64,000 nt of DNA, taken from Pseudorasbora parva (Eukaryota > Chordata > Actinopteri > Cypriniformes > Gobionidae). The stretch is taken from NCBI RefSeq assembly GCF_024679245.1, contig NC_090182.1:37427547-37491546 (forward strand), written 5' to 3'. Positions within the stretch are counted from its first letter, which is position 1; every line of letters starts with the position of its first letter. Positions 36,265 through 49,276 of this stretch are shown one piece after another. The notes under the pieces are model-generated. The model was not told where the DNA came from. It did not search any database and saw only the letters and a list, made by a program, of their open reading frames with translations. The position numbers were made by a program, and so were the translations under genes.

Positions 36265-38537
36265 AGCGGGGTGAAAAGCTGTTTCATGCATACTGAGCTT
36301 TTTACACTGTTAAAGACTTGGATTCCCATCCTAAACATACAAAGTTTCAAAAACTAATGTTGGACGTTTGATGGAGTATTTCTGTTAAAAATACTCCTTC
36401 CGTTCTCACAAGTTTCGGAGAGTTTTTTTCGAGTATGGCTCAGCTTGACATCGATAGAGCGGAAGGTCCTTGTATGGGCCTTACGGGCTCTTCTCCCGGT
36501 AGGGTGCGCACGCGCGCGCATGACTAGAGTGAGAGAGGAAATGCACGCCCATAAACACTCTCTCAGGTGCAGATCCAGTCGATCCAGGCGCCACGCTCCA
36601 CTTTATTCCTACGGGTGACGTTGAGCGACTTCAATGCTTCAGCACAGCATTCCGGGAAGGCAGCGCTGCATTTGAACCGATTTGAACGCAGAAATGACGG
36701 GAAGCTTCACAACATCACTTCAGTCGCGTTGCAAAAGTGGATCTCCACCGTTTACTGCTGTCAGGACTTTACCAAATCATACCAAAGAAGTGTGTTTTTG
36801 ACGGAGCGGTCCCAGCGATAAAGGTTCGGTCCTGCTTTGGAAGCAGCCGGTGAGTAAAACTGCTTCAAATGTCTGTGCTGTCGGCTATCGTCACGTGAGT
36901 AAACATCAGTAAACGACACGATCGCGTGCTTAGTCATTCAAATGCGCTAACGGACTCCATTGTTAGTATAACGTTACACTAGTCTGACGTGCAAAACCGT
37001 TTTGCTTGCTACTGCTAATGTTTAGTCGCATACAATAGTCCATAAACCGAATCATCCTCATAAACTGCGAGTAAACACACACAAATGTTGACAGGCCACT
37101 AAATACAGTACATACCACAGAGACGGACGTCCTGCTGTTGCTGTTTCTCCTGTTCAATTTATTTCAGCCTCCGAATGATTCTGGATCATATATCTATTAG
37201 CTGAGATCGATAGCGATGGGCTTCTCCATGCTTGAGGACATCACCGCTTTGCGCGCTCGTCATTCTTTAGCTCCGCCCACACGATACGCCTCCAGGCGCT
37301 CGTTTTTTCCGGAAAGACTCGGTACAGCCCATATTTCTTTTATAAATATAATAAAACTAAAAACTTTTCGGAGATATTAAGGATGCAATACTACTCTATA
37401 GTAGGGGTCTCAACAATAATCGATTCGGCGATGCATCGCGATGCGGGGCATGAAAGATTCAGCATCGATGCGGCAAAGTGCCATAATCGATTATGTCACT
37501 GTTTATTTTCTGGCGGACGATAAAGTTGTGAAGTTTCAAATACTTCCGGTTCCGGGAGAATAACAACAACAACAAGGAAGATGGCTGAGGCGGAGGGAGA
37601 TGCCCGCGATAGACGGGTTATTAAAAACGCGCTAACGACCCAAGATGTGTAGGATTGTTCGTATATATTTTTTGCACAATAATAAATTAATCTATAATGA
37701 CGAAATACGGCGCAATTCACCTTTATTCCACAACGTGGCAATGTCTGATACCCAATGATGAAGTGACGTTTCACTCATAGTTACCTCTGACAGAAAACGA
37801 AACAATAATTATAATCTGCAAAACTTGAAATGGGTTAGTGATTTACTTCAGAGAGCAAGAACTAAACACAATCATATGTTAGTGTCACTGTCTCTTGATG
37901 ATGGATGTGGTCAAGAAGCTGTCAGTGATCAAAATATTGATTTTGAAGAGAATATGCTGGAGATCGCGAATATGTGGCAGATGCTGAATATACTGGTAAA
38001 CGAACTCTGACGAGGTCATATGATGATGGTATTAAACATCTGCTCAAACTGAATCCTTCCAAGCTCCAAAAGGTAACGAAATAGGTTTTATTTTATTCTT
38101 CTGTAGCTGTTACTCTAAAATCAGGAGTTTTATATATTATCACGACAGGTAGAAGTCTATCCATGTTAAATATAGATCTGGGTCGCTAACGACCTGAATA
38201 TGTAAGATGTTTGGTGAAACAGTCATGCATTTAAGGATTAATTGCATTTTATTTTTAATTACATTTTAATAACTTTTATGTCAAAGATACAGGAGACACA
38301 TAGCAGCCAATACAATCTGTTGTTTAATATCTGCTTATATTGCCTCATGACTGATGAAAAATTTGCTTTGTGTGCAGTAGAATTTTGATGCATCACAATG
38401 CATCGTAGAATCAAATTGAATCGAATCGTTACCTGGTGAATCGTAATCGAATCGAATTGGAAGGCAGTGCCAATGCACACCCCTACTCTATAGGTACTCA
38501 AGATTGACATGAGATTGACTGAAACTGAGTGTATCCT
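36265..38537 (+). mobile_element. TTAA element, copy C, inside hAT copy 2, itself interrupted
   Basis: TTAA at 36261-36264 and 38538-38541 flanks AGCGGGGTGAAA and GAGTGTATCCT ends. The body matches copy B throughout once 37402-38485 and one 8-bp duplication are removed. Confidence 0.92.
37402..38485 (+). mobile_element. Non-autonomous hAT (TAGGGGT...ACCCCTA) nested in copy C
   Basis: It is flanked by the perfect 8-bp duplication CTCTATAG (37394-37401, 38486-38493). Copy B reads straight through this site with a single CTCTATAG, so the empty site is known. The subterminal regions carry ATCGATTCG-type motifs. A small frame at 37825-38010 with SLDDGCG and AVSDQNIDFEE may be a scrap of transposase. 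A second, inverted copy lies at 62030-62510. Confidence 0.95.
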
Positions 38538-39566
38538 TTAAGGATATCAATGTTATTTTCAGCCTTCTATTACCACCAGAGTAAAAGGCATTTTTGACGA
38601 GCTGAGGTAGATACTGCTTGCAACGGCGCTCGCAAACGAAATGAGCTAAACAATCTAAACAAATAAAAGAGAAAAAGAACACGCAGGTTGTCTCATACCT
38701 TACACCTCCGCAAAATGATTATAAATCCAATCTTTAATTCCCTGCATATGCTCATTTAACATCAGTTGACATCAACGAAAGCAAAAGATTCAAGATGCAT
38801 TTTATTCAGGAGCTCATTTCAAATTCAAAAGATTGCAATATGAGAAAGAGCAACCTAAGCACTGGTAAGATCATTTAGTCTCATACATTTTTATTGAAGA
38901 TGATGGTGTTTTTGAGCATCTAAGACGTATTTTAAGCTTCATTTTGCTTGCTTTACTCATTTGCAGCGATTGCAGTAGCACCATCATATCTATCTGACTA
39001 CAAAAATATAGCCCATAACACGTTTTTTTTTTTTTTTTTACCTAAAAATTTACAACCAGATACATTTACATTTGTCCAGTTTTGTCTGAAATGATTTCAA
39101 ACCATCTTCTGAATTGATTTGTTTGAGTGATCAGAATTAAATAAGCTACGTCTCGAAAGAATCTCGGAAGGCATTTCGGTCTACTCCTGGTCATTTCGCA
39201 ATCAGATCGATACATGGACAGAGAAAACGAATGAAGGAACCAGTTGTAAAAAGGCCATAACTGTAGCAGCTGCTGAAGAAACGCGCGCTGTTGCTGGCAC
39301 AGACTATATAACACTGTGTGCGTGCCATGTCTTGACAGTCGCGTAAGCAATTATGGCCTTGTGTTGTTTTCCAACAGCGAGAGCACATCTCATTGTTCCT
39401 TTTAATTAAAAAAATAAATATAAAATGAAGGAGAAGCCTAAAAAAGGCCCGAAGCCCGGCCCGCATTTTAGCTATGGCGTGAAAATTGGCCTGAAGCCTG
39501 GCCCCAGGGGCGTAAAAAAGTCAGGGCCCGTCGGGCACGGGCATAAATGCAGGTTTCTAGCATGCT

Positions 39567-39745
39567 TTCACAGAGTTTTTATTATGCCACAGTCGTCGAT
39601 TTCACTTCTTCCGCTCATGTATGAGGGGTAATGCAGCGCTGTTTTATCATATTAGATACATTTGAGTGTGTTGAAAGTTATGATATAATGCTACTTTGTG
39701 CATTTTCTCGGCAGCTATTATGAGACACTTGTTCACACTGCAGTG
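39567..39745 (+). mobile_element. Partial copy of the AGGTGCACTATGTA MITE
   Basis: GTAATGCAGCGCTGTTTTATC and GAGTGTGTTGAAAGTTATG (each in short blocks) match about 9957-10020. The termini are missing. Confidence 0.65.
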
Positions 39746-40528
39746 AGCTAGATCTATATTAGACATGGTAAATCATGGTGCTCACAGTAAATCAAGAAAA
39801 CCAGATTTGAACAATAAAAATGTGTTGAGCTGTATAATAGTGAATTCTTCTTCTTATTATTATTTTTTGTCTATTAATGTTTCCAAACAGTTGCTCACCT
39901 GTCTAATAAAACACATAATATACTAAAGCGTATTTTGGTTTCCATGGTTTCAACATCGGAATCTTGGAATCAATCTTGGAATCTTGCCAGGGACAATAAC
40001 TAATATTATTAAATTAATTTCCTTTTAAGTCAAGTGAAGTCAAGTCAACTTTATTTATAAGGTGCTTTTACAATGAAGATCGTTTCAAAGAAGCTTCACA
40101 GGAAAATATTGCAATAAAATTAGATTCGGCTGTGCAGTCGTTCTGGAGAAAACGGTGATGTTATCGGCTCATTTCAATTGATCATAAAGCGACACTGTGG
40201 GCAGATCAGTAATATAGTTGATACGGTTAATTTAGTAATTAATTTGAAATTTGAAATGAAAACTTACATTGAAATGTTTGTTCCCCCCTCTTGAGGCACA
40301 ACAGGTTAACTCACAATGAATGGCAGGAGATCTAGCTATAAAGAAAAGTATAGATTTTATTAAAGATAAAAAGACTTTACAAAAAGCAAAAAAACAAAAA
40401 AAACAATTGCACAATTTAACAAACCAAACAAGGCTAACCTGAATAGGCATGGACATCTAAGTTTCAGCATGAAGGACCTGCACAGCAAGTCGCCTTTCCC
40501 ATTCACCTGTGCAAAATTGTGCCTTTAA
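39746..40528. repeat. Intergenic DNA with a CAAGTCAACTTTATTTATA-type repeat
   Basis: About 40028-40230 begins AAGTCAAGTGAAGTCAAGTC and continues as a widespread fish dispersed repeat; a related opening is at 58780. No gene. Confidence 0.5.
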
Positions 40529-40776
40529 AGGAGCAGTGTGTATTTTTTATGAGGATCTATTGACAGAAATGCAACATATACATAAATATGTTTTCAGTGG
40601 AGTATAAAGACCTTACATAATGAAACGTTTTTATTACCTTAGAATTAACCATCACACACCATGGGTCCCATTACAGTGAAAGCGCCATTTTGGGCCACCA
40701 TGTTTCTACAGTAGCCCTTAATGGACAAACTGGATGGGGGCGTTTGCAATTCAGCTAAAAATCACACACTGTACCT
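40529..40776. mobile_element. 248-bp TTAA MITE (AGGAGCAGTGTGTA)
   Basis: The ends AGGAGCAGTGTGTA and CACACACTGTACCT lie between TTAA 40525-40528 and 40777-40780. The right TTAA is shared with the next element. Confidence 0.85.
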
Positions 40777-40780
40777 TTAA

Positions 40781-41350
40781 CCCTTGTATGGTGTTTGGGT
40801 CTACTGGACTCATTTTCATTTTTTATCGAAAGAAAAATTATATGATTAATTATTTTTTCAAACTGAGACTCATTGGCCTTGGCTCATTTTCTGTGAGGAA
40901 TATATATCAGAACTTATTTTCAATGACCACACTACACCCCCCCTACACATTTATATTGCACACAGGATGTTCGGGTCCACTGGACCCGGGGCTAATACAA
41001 GTGTGGAAATTGTTGGTCCTGTGTACCTTTACTCTGTCCTCCTCCTGTCAGGGCCTGCTGTTAGTGTGTGTGTGTTCATGTATATGGTTTATGAGGACAT
41101 AAATGTGTATAATGACATGGATATTACAACGTAAACATGGTTTATGATGACATCTGTGTCCTCATACTAAAACATACTAAATGGTGTTTTTTGAAATTCA
41201 AAAAATGCCAAAAGTTTTCTGTGATGGGTAGGTTTAGGGGTAGGGTTAGTGTAAGGGGATAGATTATACAGTTTGTACATTAGAAAAAAACATTATGCCT
41301 ATGGAGAGGAACCATACATCACATATCCAAGTGTGCATGTGTGTGTGTGT

Positions 41351-41381
<31 letters not shown>

Positions 41382-41416
41382 GGGGGGTTGGTAGGGGGGT
41401 TGTGTGTGTGTTATGG

Positions 41417-41491
<75 letters not shown>

Positions 41492-41752
41492 TAGCTACAA
41501 GAGTGAGTTTTGTTTCTACCCCTGCCGTTCCCACACGAGGTTGCAATTCTTATATGTGATCTAACAAAGGTAAAGAGAAAATATTAACCATATATGCTGT
41601 TTATATTGCTTGTAATCGGGGTGAAGTAAACATCTGTTGAGTATTTTAACATACATTTTAGATTGAGTTGAATTAAAAACCCAAAAATGCAGCGGGTCTA
41701 CCAGACCCACGAACACTGGCTGAGTAACACAAATATGAACACCACACAAGGG
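40781..41752. mobile_element. TTAA element with CCCTTGTRTGGTGTT termini (piggyBac-like)
   Basis: CCCTTGTATGGTGTTTGGGT at the left mirrors AACACCACACAAGGG at the right, and TTAA lies on both sides (40777-40780, 41753-41756). CCCT...AGGG ends with a TTAA target are typical of piggyBac. The inner part includes GGGTAGGTTTAGGGGTAGGG and a long (GT)n tract. No transposase. Confidence 0.85.
41339..41489. repeat. Compound (GT)n / poly-G tract
   Basis: Two (GT)n blocks are separated by a run of about 23 G (41365-41387) and a short unique spacer. Frames through it are artefacts. Confidence 0.95.
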
Positions 41753-41756
41753 TTAA

Positions 41757-42795
<1,039 letters not shown>

Positions 42796-42987
42796 TCAAA
42801 CTTTACAAAAAAAATGTATTCATCAAAGAATCCTGAAAAATGCACCATGGTTTACACAAAAATATGAAACTGCTAATATTCATAAATGTTTTTTGAGTAG
42901 CAAATCATCATATGAGAATGATTTCTGAAGGATAATGTTAAACTAAAGACTGGTGTACTGATGTTGAAAATTCAGCTTTGATCACAG

Positions 42988-42988
<1 letters not shown>

Positions 42989-43065
<77 letters not shown>

Positions 43066-43079
43066 TAATAATAATAATA
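42989..43079. repeat. (TAA)n microsatellite
   Basis: About 30 trinucleotide units. Confidence 0.97.
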
Positions 43080-43309
43080 TTACAATGTAAAATTGCCTTT
43101 TTTCATTTTAAAGGGTTAGTTCAACCAAACCTTTAAATCCTGTCATTAATTCCAGCAATTTAATTAACACTTTCAAGGCCCAGAAAGGAAGTAAAGACGT
43201 CAATAATTACAACGTAAACTGCCTAGGAGACTGGCACAGGCTATATCAAAATTGTGGAATTAAGTTATTTTTGCACACAAAAAGTATTCTTGTTGCTTCG
43301 TAACATTAA

Positions 43310-43988
43310 AGGGTTAGTTCACCCCAAAATGAAATTGATGTCATTAATGACTCACCCTAATGTTGTTCCACACCCGTAAGACCTCCGTTCATCATCAGAA
43401 CACAGTTTAAGATATTTTAGATTTAGTCCCAGTAGCAAATCATGGGGGAGCATATGCAGTCAATGCACACTATACTGTCCATGTCCTGAAAGGGAATAAA
43501 AACATCATCAAAGTAGTCCATATGTGACATCAGTTGGTTGATTAGAATATCTTGAAGCATGGAAAATACATTTTGGTCCAAAAATATCAAAAAATATGAC
43601 TTTATTCATCACCAGAGCTCTTACCTCAACTCATTCATCACGATGAGTGTAAAATTACTTTGCGACGCTCACTCAGCGGCTAAATCACATTATATTGAAC
43701 AGACACGTTCAGTTTTTCATTGTAGTGTCTGTTTCTAACTGAACTGATTTTATGAAGATGACCGCGGTGGAAAAGTGATCAGTGATTTAGTAGCGGTGGC
43801 TTTGGGAGTGGCCTCACAGGGCAGCGAAGCATTCTGGGAATTGTAGTCTTTCATCCCCATGAGACAAAAACACATTTTCTGTCTTTTCTTAGTATAAAAA
43901 GCACCAAATTCAAAAATAATTTCACATTTCTACTACATTAATGACCAGGTTAAATACAGATTCATCATCCCAGTGCTAAAGTACCCCT
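43310..43988. mobile_element. Composite of two MITE ends between TTAA sites
   Basis: TTAA flanks both sides (43306-43309, 43989-43992). The left end AGGGTTAGTTCACCCC belongs to the foldback family at 8279, while the right end (reverse AGGGGTACTTTAGCACTGGG) is unlike it. It therefore looks like a fusion of two families. Confidence 0.6.
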
Positions 43989-43992
43989 TTAA

Positions 43993-44585
43993 ACTTACCC
44001 ATACCGCCACAAATTGATCGGTAACCCACCTCAGCAAAAGTGTTGTGCAATACAATATGAACAGGTGCATTGTACATATATTTTTATATACGTAAGTACA
44101 TAGCAGTTAAGGCCACCTAATATAAAGCAGGACCCAAAAATTAAACCATTAGCTTCAGGTTGAATTCTACAGGATGTCCGTAAGACGTGTGTGTCACGTA
44201 GAGGTGTGCGATATTGACAAAAAAGTGATATCTCGATATTTTCTGGGATTTTCTCAATAACGATAATTAGACAATATTTTACTGAGTGTGTTAATGTAAT
44301 GCTACTTTGGTGCTGGTGATCAGCTGACTCCCACATGTTTTGATATTTTTCATATTCTGTGTGGTCGTCAGTTCACAGCAGTGACAGATATCTTTTCCAA
44401 AAAGTTTAAATGTATTTTTTCCTAGTATGAGTGTATAAAGGCTATAAATAATGGTACATTTTTGTTTTACCTAATTATATGGATGCATCATATTTTGTGA
44501 TAATTTCATGAATACTTGTAGAAGAAACAGAAGCTGCATTTGAAGGGGCATTTACACTGTTTAATGAACTTAGAGGTGACAAATA
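43993..44585. other. Intergenic DNA with hAT-like fragment
   Basis: GAGGTGTGCGATATTGAC near 44205 resembles a hAT end. No gene. Confidence 0.4.
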
Positions 44586-45578
44586 GACCCTTTTACTGTT
44601 TGTATACAATGATGACGTAGCAACGTATGCGCGCGCATTTTGGGAACAAACTGTGGCGAGAATCAGCAGCATGTCAAGCTACATGAGTGGATGAAGCAAC
44701 ACAAACCGAGAAAGTTATTTTAAAAAGTTGACTTTATCAAATGGTATTCGGCTACCAGATCCGTGTACTATAGTGGAGTGGATAGAAGACGTTAGCAGAT
44801 GGCCAGATATAACTTAGTGGTCGGATATATACATATTTAGTTGAGAAACAGAGCGTGTACACCCGAGCATATAAATCACTGGATGCTTATGAATACGTTG
44901 TCTGTGGGCATGTACAGAATGTCCAATACAATTTTCTACATTTATTCTTATTCTTCACACAGACATACATTTATCCTTTTCCTTACATTTTATGTTGTTA
45001 TTGATTCGTATGTGTCGACACACTTCTGTTTAAAGTCTAATTTTGTAATGCTATAGTACTTTAATAGCAACTATGTTGCTTGCATACATTTCTCAGATGG
45101 TTATTTTGCAATTAAACTATTAATAATATCATTACAAATGAAATTGATAAGTACTGTGATTATTGATATTATAATCTGGGGGTGGTGGGTACATTATACA
45201 CACCAGTGGCAGCCAATGTTGGGAGGTTTATTATAAATAATTAAATTTCAAGTGGAGTAAATGTTTTACAGATGAAATTTTTTATGCAAGCATTTTTATG
45301 TCCTCGTTCCAATCAATGCATTTAATCGCCTGCAGCCACAGGTACCCCCGGTTCTTCTGAAACGGCGGTGATCCGGTCGGAATCCTATAAAACTTAAGCC
45401 CATTGCTGGAATAGCGGTTAGTGCAACTGAAAATGCAACAGCCAGACATTTTGATGCTGGGAAACCGTTTTGATAAACTTTCGGAGTTACTAACAAGTTA
45501 GAACCACTAGGGAACAACACCACTTCCGTTGCCAAAATGCGCGCGCAACTCTTTGATCGCGTGGGCTGTAAAAGGGTC
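44586..45578 (-). mobile_element. TA-flanked DNA transposon (GACCCTTTTACWG termini) carrying a THAP exon
   Basis: The left end GACCCTTTTACTG and right end CTGTAAAAGGGTC are flanked by TA on both sides. A second inverted pair containing ATGCGCGCGCATTTTGG / CCAAAATGCGCGCGC lies about 30-50 bp inside. The target and ends recall the ISL2EU/PIF-like group, tentatively. Length 993 bp. Confidence 0.75.
45282..45449 (-). pseudogene. THAP domain exon of a transposase
   Basis: Reading from the ATG at 45449 gives 55 codons. They start MSGCCIFSCTNR, then GLKFYRIP, then LWLQAIKCIDW. This is the THAP order: paired Cys, a hydrophobic-F-x-x-hydrophobic-P segment, and a Trp with a following helix. The C-terminal Cys-x2-His pair is absent because a stop follows at 45282-45284, so the domain is incomplete or continued in another exon. 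The overlapping 79-residue minus frame is a shadow in another phase. Confidence 0.6.
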
Positions 45579-45580
45579 TA

Positions 45581-46489
45581 TAACCTGTAGAAATGCATAA
45601 ATAACGTTTTGATGTTTTAAACACATAACATTGAATATTGATATTTGAAATTATTTAAAACGTGAAAAGATTCTTTACATGTGGAACTAAAACCACCACT
45701 AGGCGGCAGCCAGTCACTTTTAATGAGTGAGTCATTGATATTCAACCGAATCATTCAAACGACTGATTCATTCAGAAACTAATGATTTGACTATATTATT
45801 CTTTCTTATTCACTGAATGACTGATTCAAATGGTTTGTTCAAAAAGCTGATTCATTCAGTAAGAAAAACACAGCGTGATCGCAGACGTGATGACAGTGCT
45901 GTGACTTTGTTTAGAAATACTAGCAATAATATATTAGCAATATTGTGTCTAACATGTAAGTCACTTATTAAATTCTTGATTAGTAAACTTGTATAACATC
46001 AAGATCACATTTGTTATCATGCTGATATCTGGTTTCTTTCTGTGATATTCATTAAAAATAAATGCAGTGATAAGCATGCACCTAGTGTCACGTTCTTTAA
46101 CAGTCCGCCTGGAAACAAATGCCCCTTAGAAAGCCGTAGTGTTTACAGCTGTGACAATGAGCGTTTACCAAGATCAACAAAATGCTGAATTTTCAAAAAT
46201 AAGTGAAGTTTATGGTTCCAACATTCTTGAATGAATAATTTATAGACGACAGCCGGCCTGTTAATGCAAGGACATCGACTTAACATTTCCACACCCCTAA
46301 ACATGATACGGAACAAAACAATCTGTGATTGGTTGTGTTTCATATCAGTCAAACATCCTCTTGGGGGGTCCTTAACCAATGAAAGCAGCGATAGAATCCA
46401 GACTTTCTGCCATCAGTCTGAAGGTCTGGCTGCATTAGACTGCAGGTGGATATTAATTATTAATCCATCAATTATACATTGTTAGGCAA
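45581..46489. other. Repeat-derived intergenic DNA
   Basis: A patch of GA(C/T)TGATTCATTCA repetition lies at 45720-45870. No gene. Confidence 0.45.
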
Positions 46490-46950
46490 ATGTAAAACTC
46501 TATGACTGAATATGCATGTAGCATATTCGGCCGTAGTATTTTCCATACACCTACAACATGGTCAGTAGAAACCCCATCACTGTAAGACATTCTAATCCAT
46601 TAATCCCACTGTTACAGCAGCTTGCAATCAGAGATGGTTTGCAACAATTTGCCTCTGTGCAAAGAATATACTCACAATTATGAAAAGCAAGTGCTAGATT
46701 TCATAGAAGCGGAGCAGCTGATGAGAGTTTAGTTTGAGGTTTGAATCAAAACATGTTAATGAGCTCCCTGAGGGTGCTACTTATGAATGAGCAGTCGTTA
46801 TTTTGTGTAAAGTCGTCTAATGATCTAGTTGCTAAAACTGTTCACCTCAGTGATTGGAGTAAACATCTGAATGCTTCAATTTCGGTGCTATTATTGAAGA
46901 ACAATGGGGTGCCTCATTTAAAAATCTCAATTTTTACACATTATAAGTGA
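46490..46950. other. Complex, apparently single-copy island
   Basis: Balanced composition and no recurrence in the window. The open frame 46741-46950 shows no family features. Possibly conserved non-coding DNA. Confidence 0.25.
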
Positions 46951-47599
46951 ATTTTAAACACACTACATAAATTGCATTGTGCGAATGAAATTGCAACACT
47001 GATTGCTGATTTATTTATTTTTTTCACCCTGTAAATTATTTTATTTTATTTATTTATAATTCCAGACAATTCCAGGACTCATGTAGGATCCAGCCAAATA
47101 AAAATATATGAAATGTGTTTTACATACTTGACACAAAAAATCTAAATATAAAGAATTGTAATTCTATATATGCAATCTATAGATGTATTCTAATGTATGC
47201 GATTCATAAGTATTATATGTTATCTAAATATATCTCGAGCAGATGTTGTTTCACTGATTTTATTCAAGGCATTGAATTCAGTCTGACTGGATTGATTTTG
47301 CTCACACACACCAAAGCAAGACTACAGTGTGTGTATGTGTGATGCAGTGCAGACTGTATGAATGGACTGAATTAAAGGCTATATCAATACACATCGATCA
47401 TCCACTGCAAACTGTTCCCTCATATCTCATATATCTTTCACTGTCTAGTGAAGCAACACAAATTGGACCCACTTTATATTAGTTGGCCTTTACAACTAGT
47501 ACTAACATTTGGAAGAATCATTTGATACAATGCAATTGTGTGCATACTTTTTTTTTTTATTGTACTTACATTTTTAAAAAATACCTGCATGTTATTATG
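46951..47599. other. AT-rich intergenic DNA
   Basis: No gene. Confidence 0.5.
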
Positions 47600-47623
47600 C
47601 CTGTACCTGTACTTTACCCTTAA
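47600..47623 (-). repeat. Isolated partial monomer of the 42-bp minisatellite
   Basis: CCTGTACCTGTACTTTACCC plus TTAA closely matches CCTGTCCCTAACTTTACCC TTAA of the array at 51301. It is cut off from the array by the element 47624-51300. Confidence 0.8.
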
Positions 47624-48039
47624 CCCTCTAATGCATGAATTATGTTTATGCAATAAAAAAAATAAAAAATCTTATTTTCTGGAAGATTTAAGATAATAGA
47701 TTAAAAAAATATATATATTTTTAAAAAACCAACCCCCCCTTGGCAGATTTTATTTTGTTGCCCCAGGGCAACGTTATGCAGTATAGGTAGTAAATCACAG
47801 AGAAAAATATAATATTGTATCAACATTTATTAAGAAAATTAAGAGGGAACTGGTACTCTTTTAAATGCAAAATGTGTTTCAAATATTTCATTATGGCATT
47901 TGGCCACTTGAATGGTACTAGAAAGTACAATTCCTGAAGAAATTGTGAGTGGTGCTTGCCGTGGCAAAACTCGGGGCCCTGTGGCAAAAAAGCCAAGCAA
48001 CATGTCTGTACGATGTTGTGGGGCTGAGATATGGCTTCT

Positions 48040-48650
48040 TTATGTGTTTGTACGGTTGCTAAGGTACTGTAAATGGTTGCTATGGAGTGGCTTGGCACCA
48101 TCCTATAATGACCCCAAAAGCTCCTTGTCAGTATGAATGATATAAACCAACCCCCATGTGTCTATGATGTACTAATGCAGAGATATAGGTTTTGCTAAAC
48201 AGTTGCTAGGGTACTCTGTTTGGTTGCTATGGAGTGGCTTGGTAGCATCCCATAATGATAGGCCAAAAGCTCCTTGCCAGTATGAATGATATAAACCAAC
48301 CCCCGTGTCTCTATGACATTCAGATGTGAAGATATACACTGTGGGTTTGGGTTGTTAGGGTGCTCGATAGTGGTTGCTAGGGCGTGGCTAGGAGGTGTTG
48401 AAGGTGATTTGTTATTGGCTGTTGATGCCCTGAGTCAAACAAACCCACCCCCATGTTTCTATGGCACTCCTATCCAGAGATATAACTTTGATCTCTTTCA
48501 ATGGAAGTCTATGGGATCGGTTGCTAGGGAGCTCTAAACGGTTGCTAGGGCGTGGCTTAATAGCATCACAATGATACTGAGATAGTGATTGGTTGTCTGA
48601 GTAGAATGAGCCCACCCCCTTGTCTCTGTGAGTCTGTGAAGCAGAGATAT
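48040..48650 (+). repeat. Diverged tandem units of about 130-160 bp
   Basis: About four units each carry GGTTGCTA(G/T)GG, GGAGTGGCTTGG or GGGCGTGGCT, a CCAACCCCC(A/G)TGT-like string and GCAGAGATAT. No coding pattern. Confidence 0.65.
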
Positions 48651-49276
48651 GTATAATTCAAATGGGATTTACCAGTGTAGGAGAAACGCATGCGTTTGAT
48701 GGGACAACCGCCCAATTATAAGTCTATGGGGCTTTTTTTCGGTTTTTGGGGAGCTCTAGCACCCCAGGGGTACAACTTACACCCCTTTAAGATGTGTGTC
48801 CTGAGAGATCCTATCAGCCCCTTCAAATTTCGTGCAATATATGTGTGTGTACGAAATCCTCGCTCGGAGCTACGAGGGGTCAAAGTGCGGCCTTCAAGAA
48901 AGTCATGTCTGTCATTAACATGATATTGCACTTAAAACTATCCCTGTACAATTAAATTATTATTATTTTTTATTATAGTGTGCGCAAAGAGATGCAATGA
49001 TATGGGATAACATTCAAACACATTGTCAGCAAAGACCTCCTTGAAAAGTACCCCTTAACGCACAACGTTGCCCTGAGGCAACAAAAAGAAAAACTGAATT
49101 TTTGAACATGCTAAATAAAAAAAAGTGAATAAAACCTGACAATATGCTTCTCTATAACTTCATGCACACATATATATTTTTTATTTACAGTTCATGTCAT
49201 GTTAAATAAGATTACTAAAGCAAATAATCTCACCTTCTTCTCACACCATGTGCTCCTGTGACCACGTGTCAGAAAA

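Larger units (their letters stand above)
35912..39559 (+). mobile_element. hAT family TAGAGCCCTGCACGGGCC, copy 2, split by a nested insertion
   Basis: The left part (35912-36260) and right part (38542-39559) align in order with copy 1. The interruption is exactly at a TTAA. The 8-bp duplication is not well preserved (GCGTAGCT against GCATGCTT), which suggests an older insertion than copy 1 or later change at the edges. Confidence 0.88.

Noticed and set aside
45296..45535. 79-codon minus frame as a protein
   Set aside because: It is a shadow in another phase of the THAP exon at 45282-45449.
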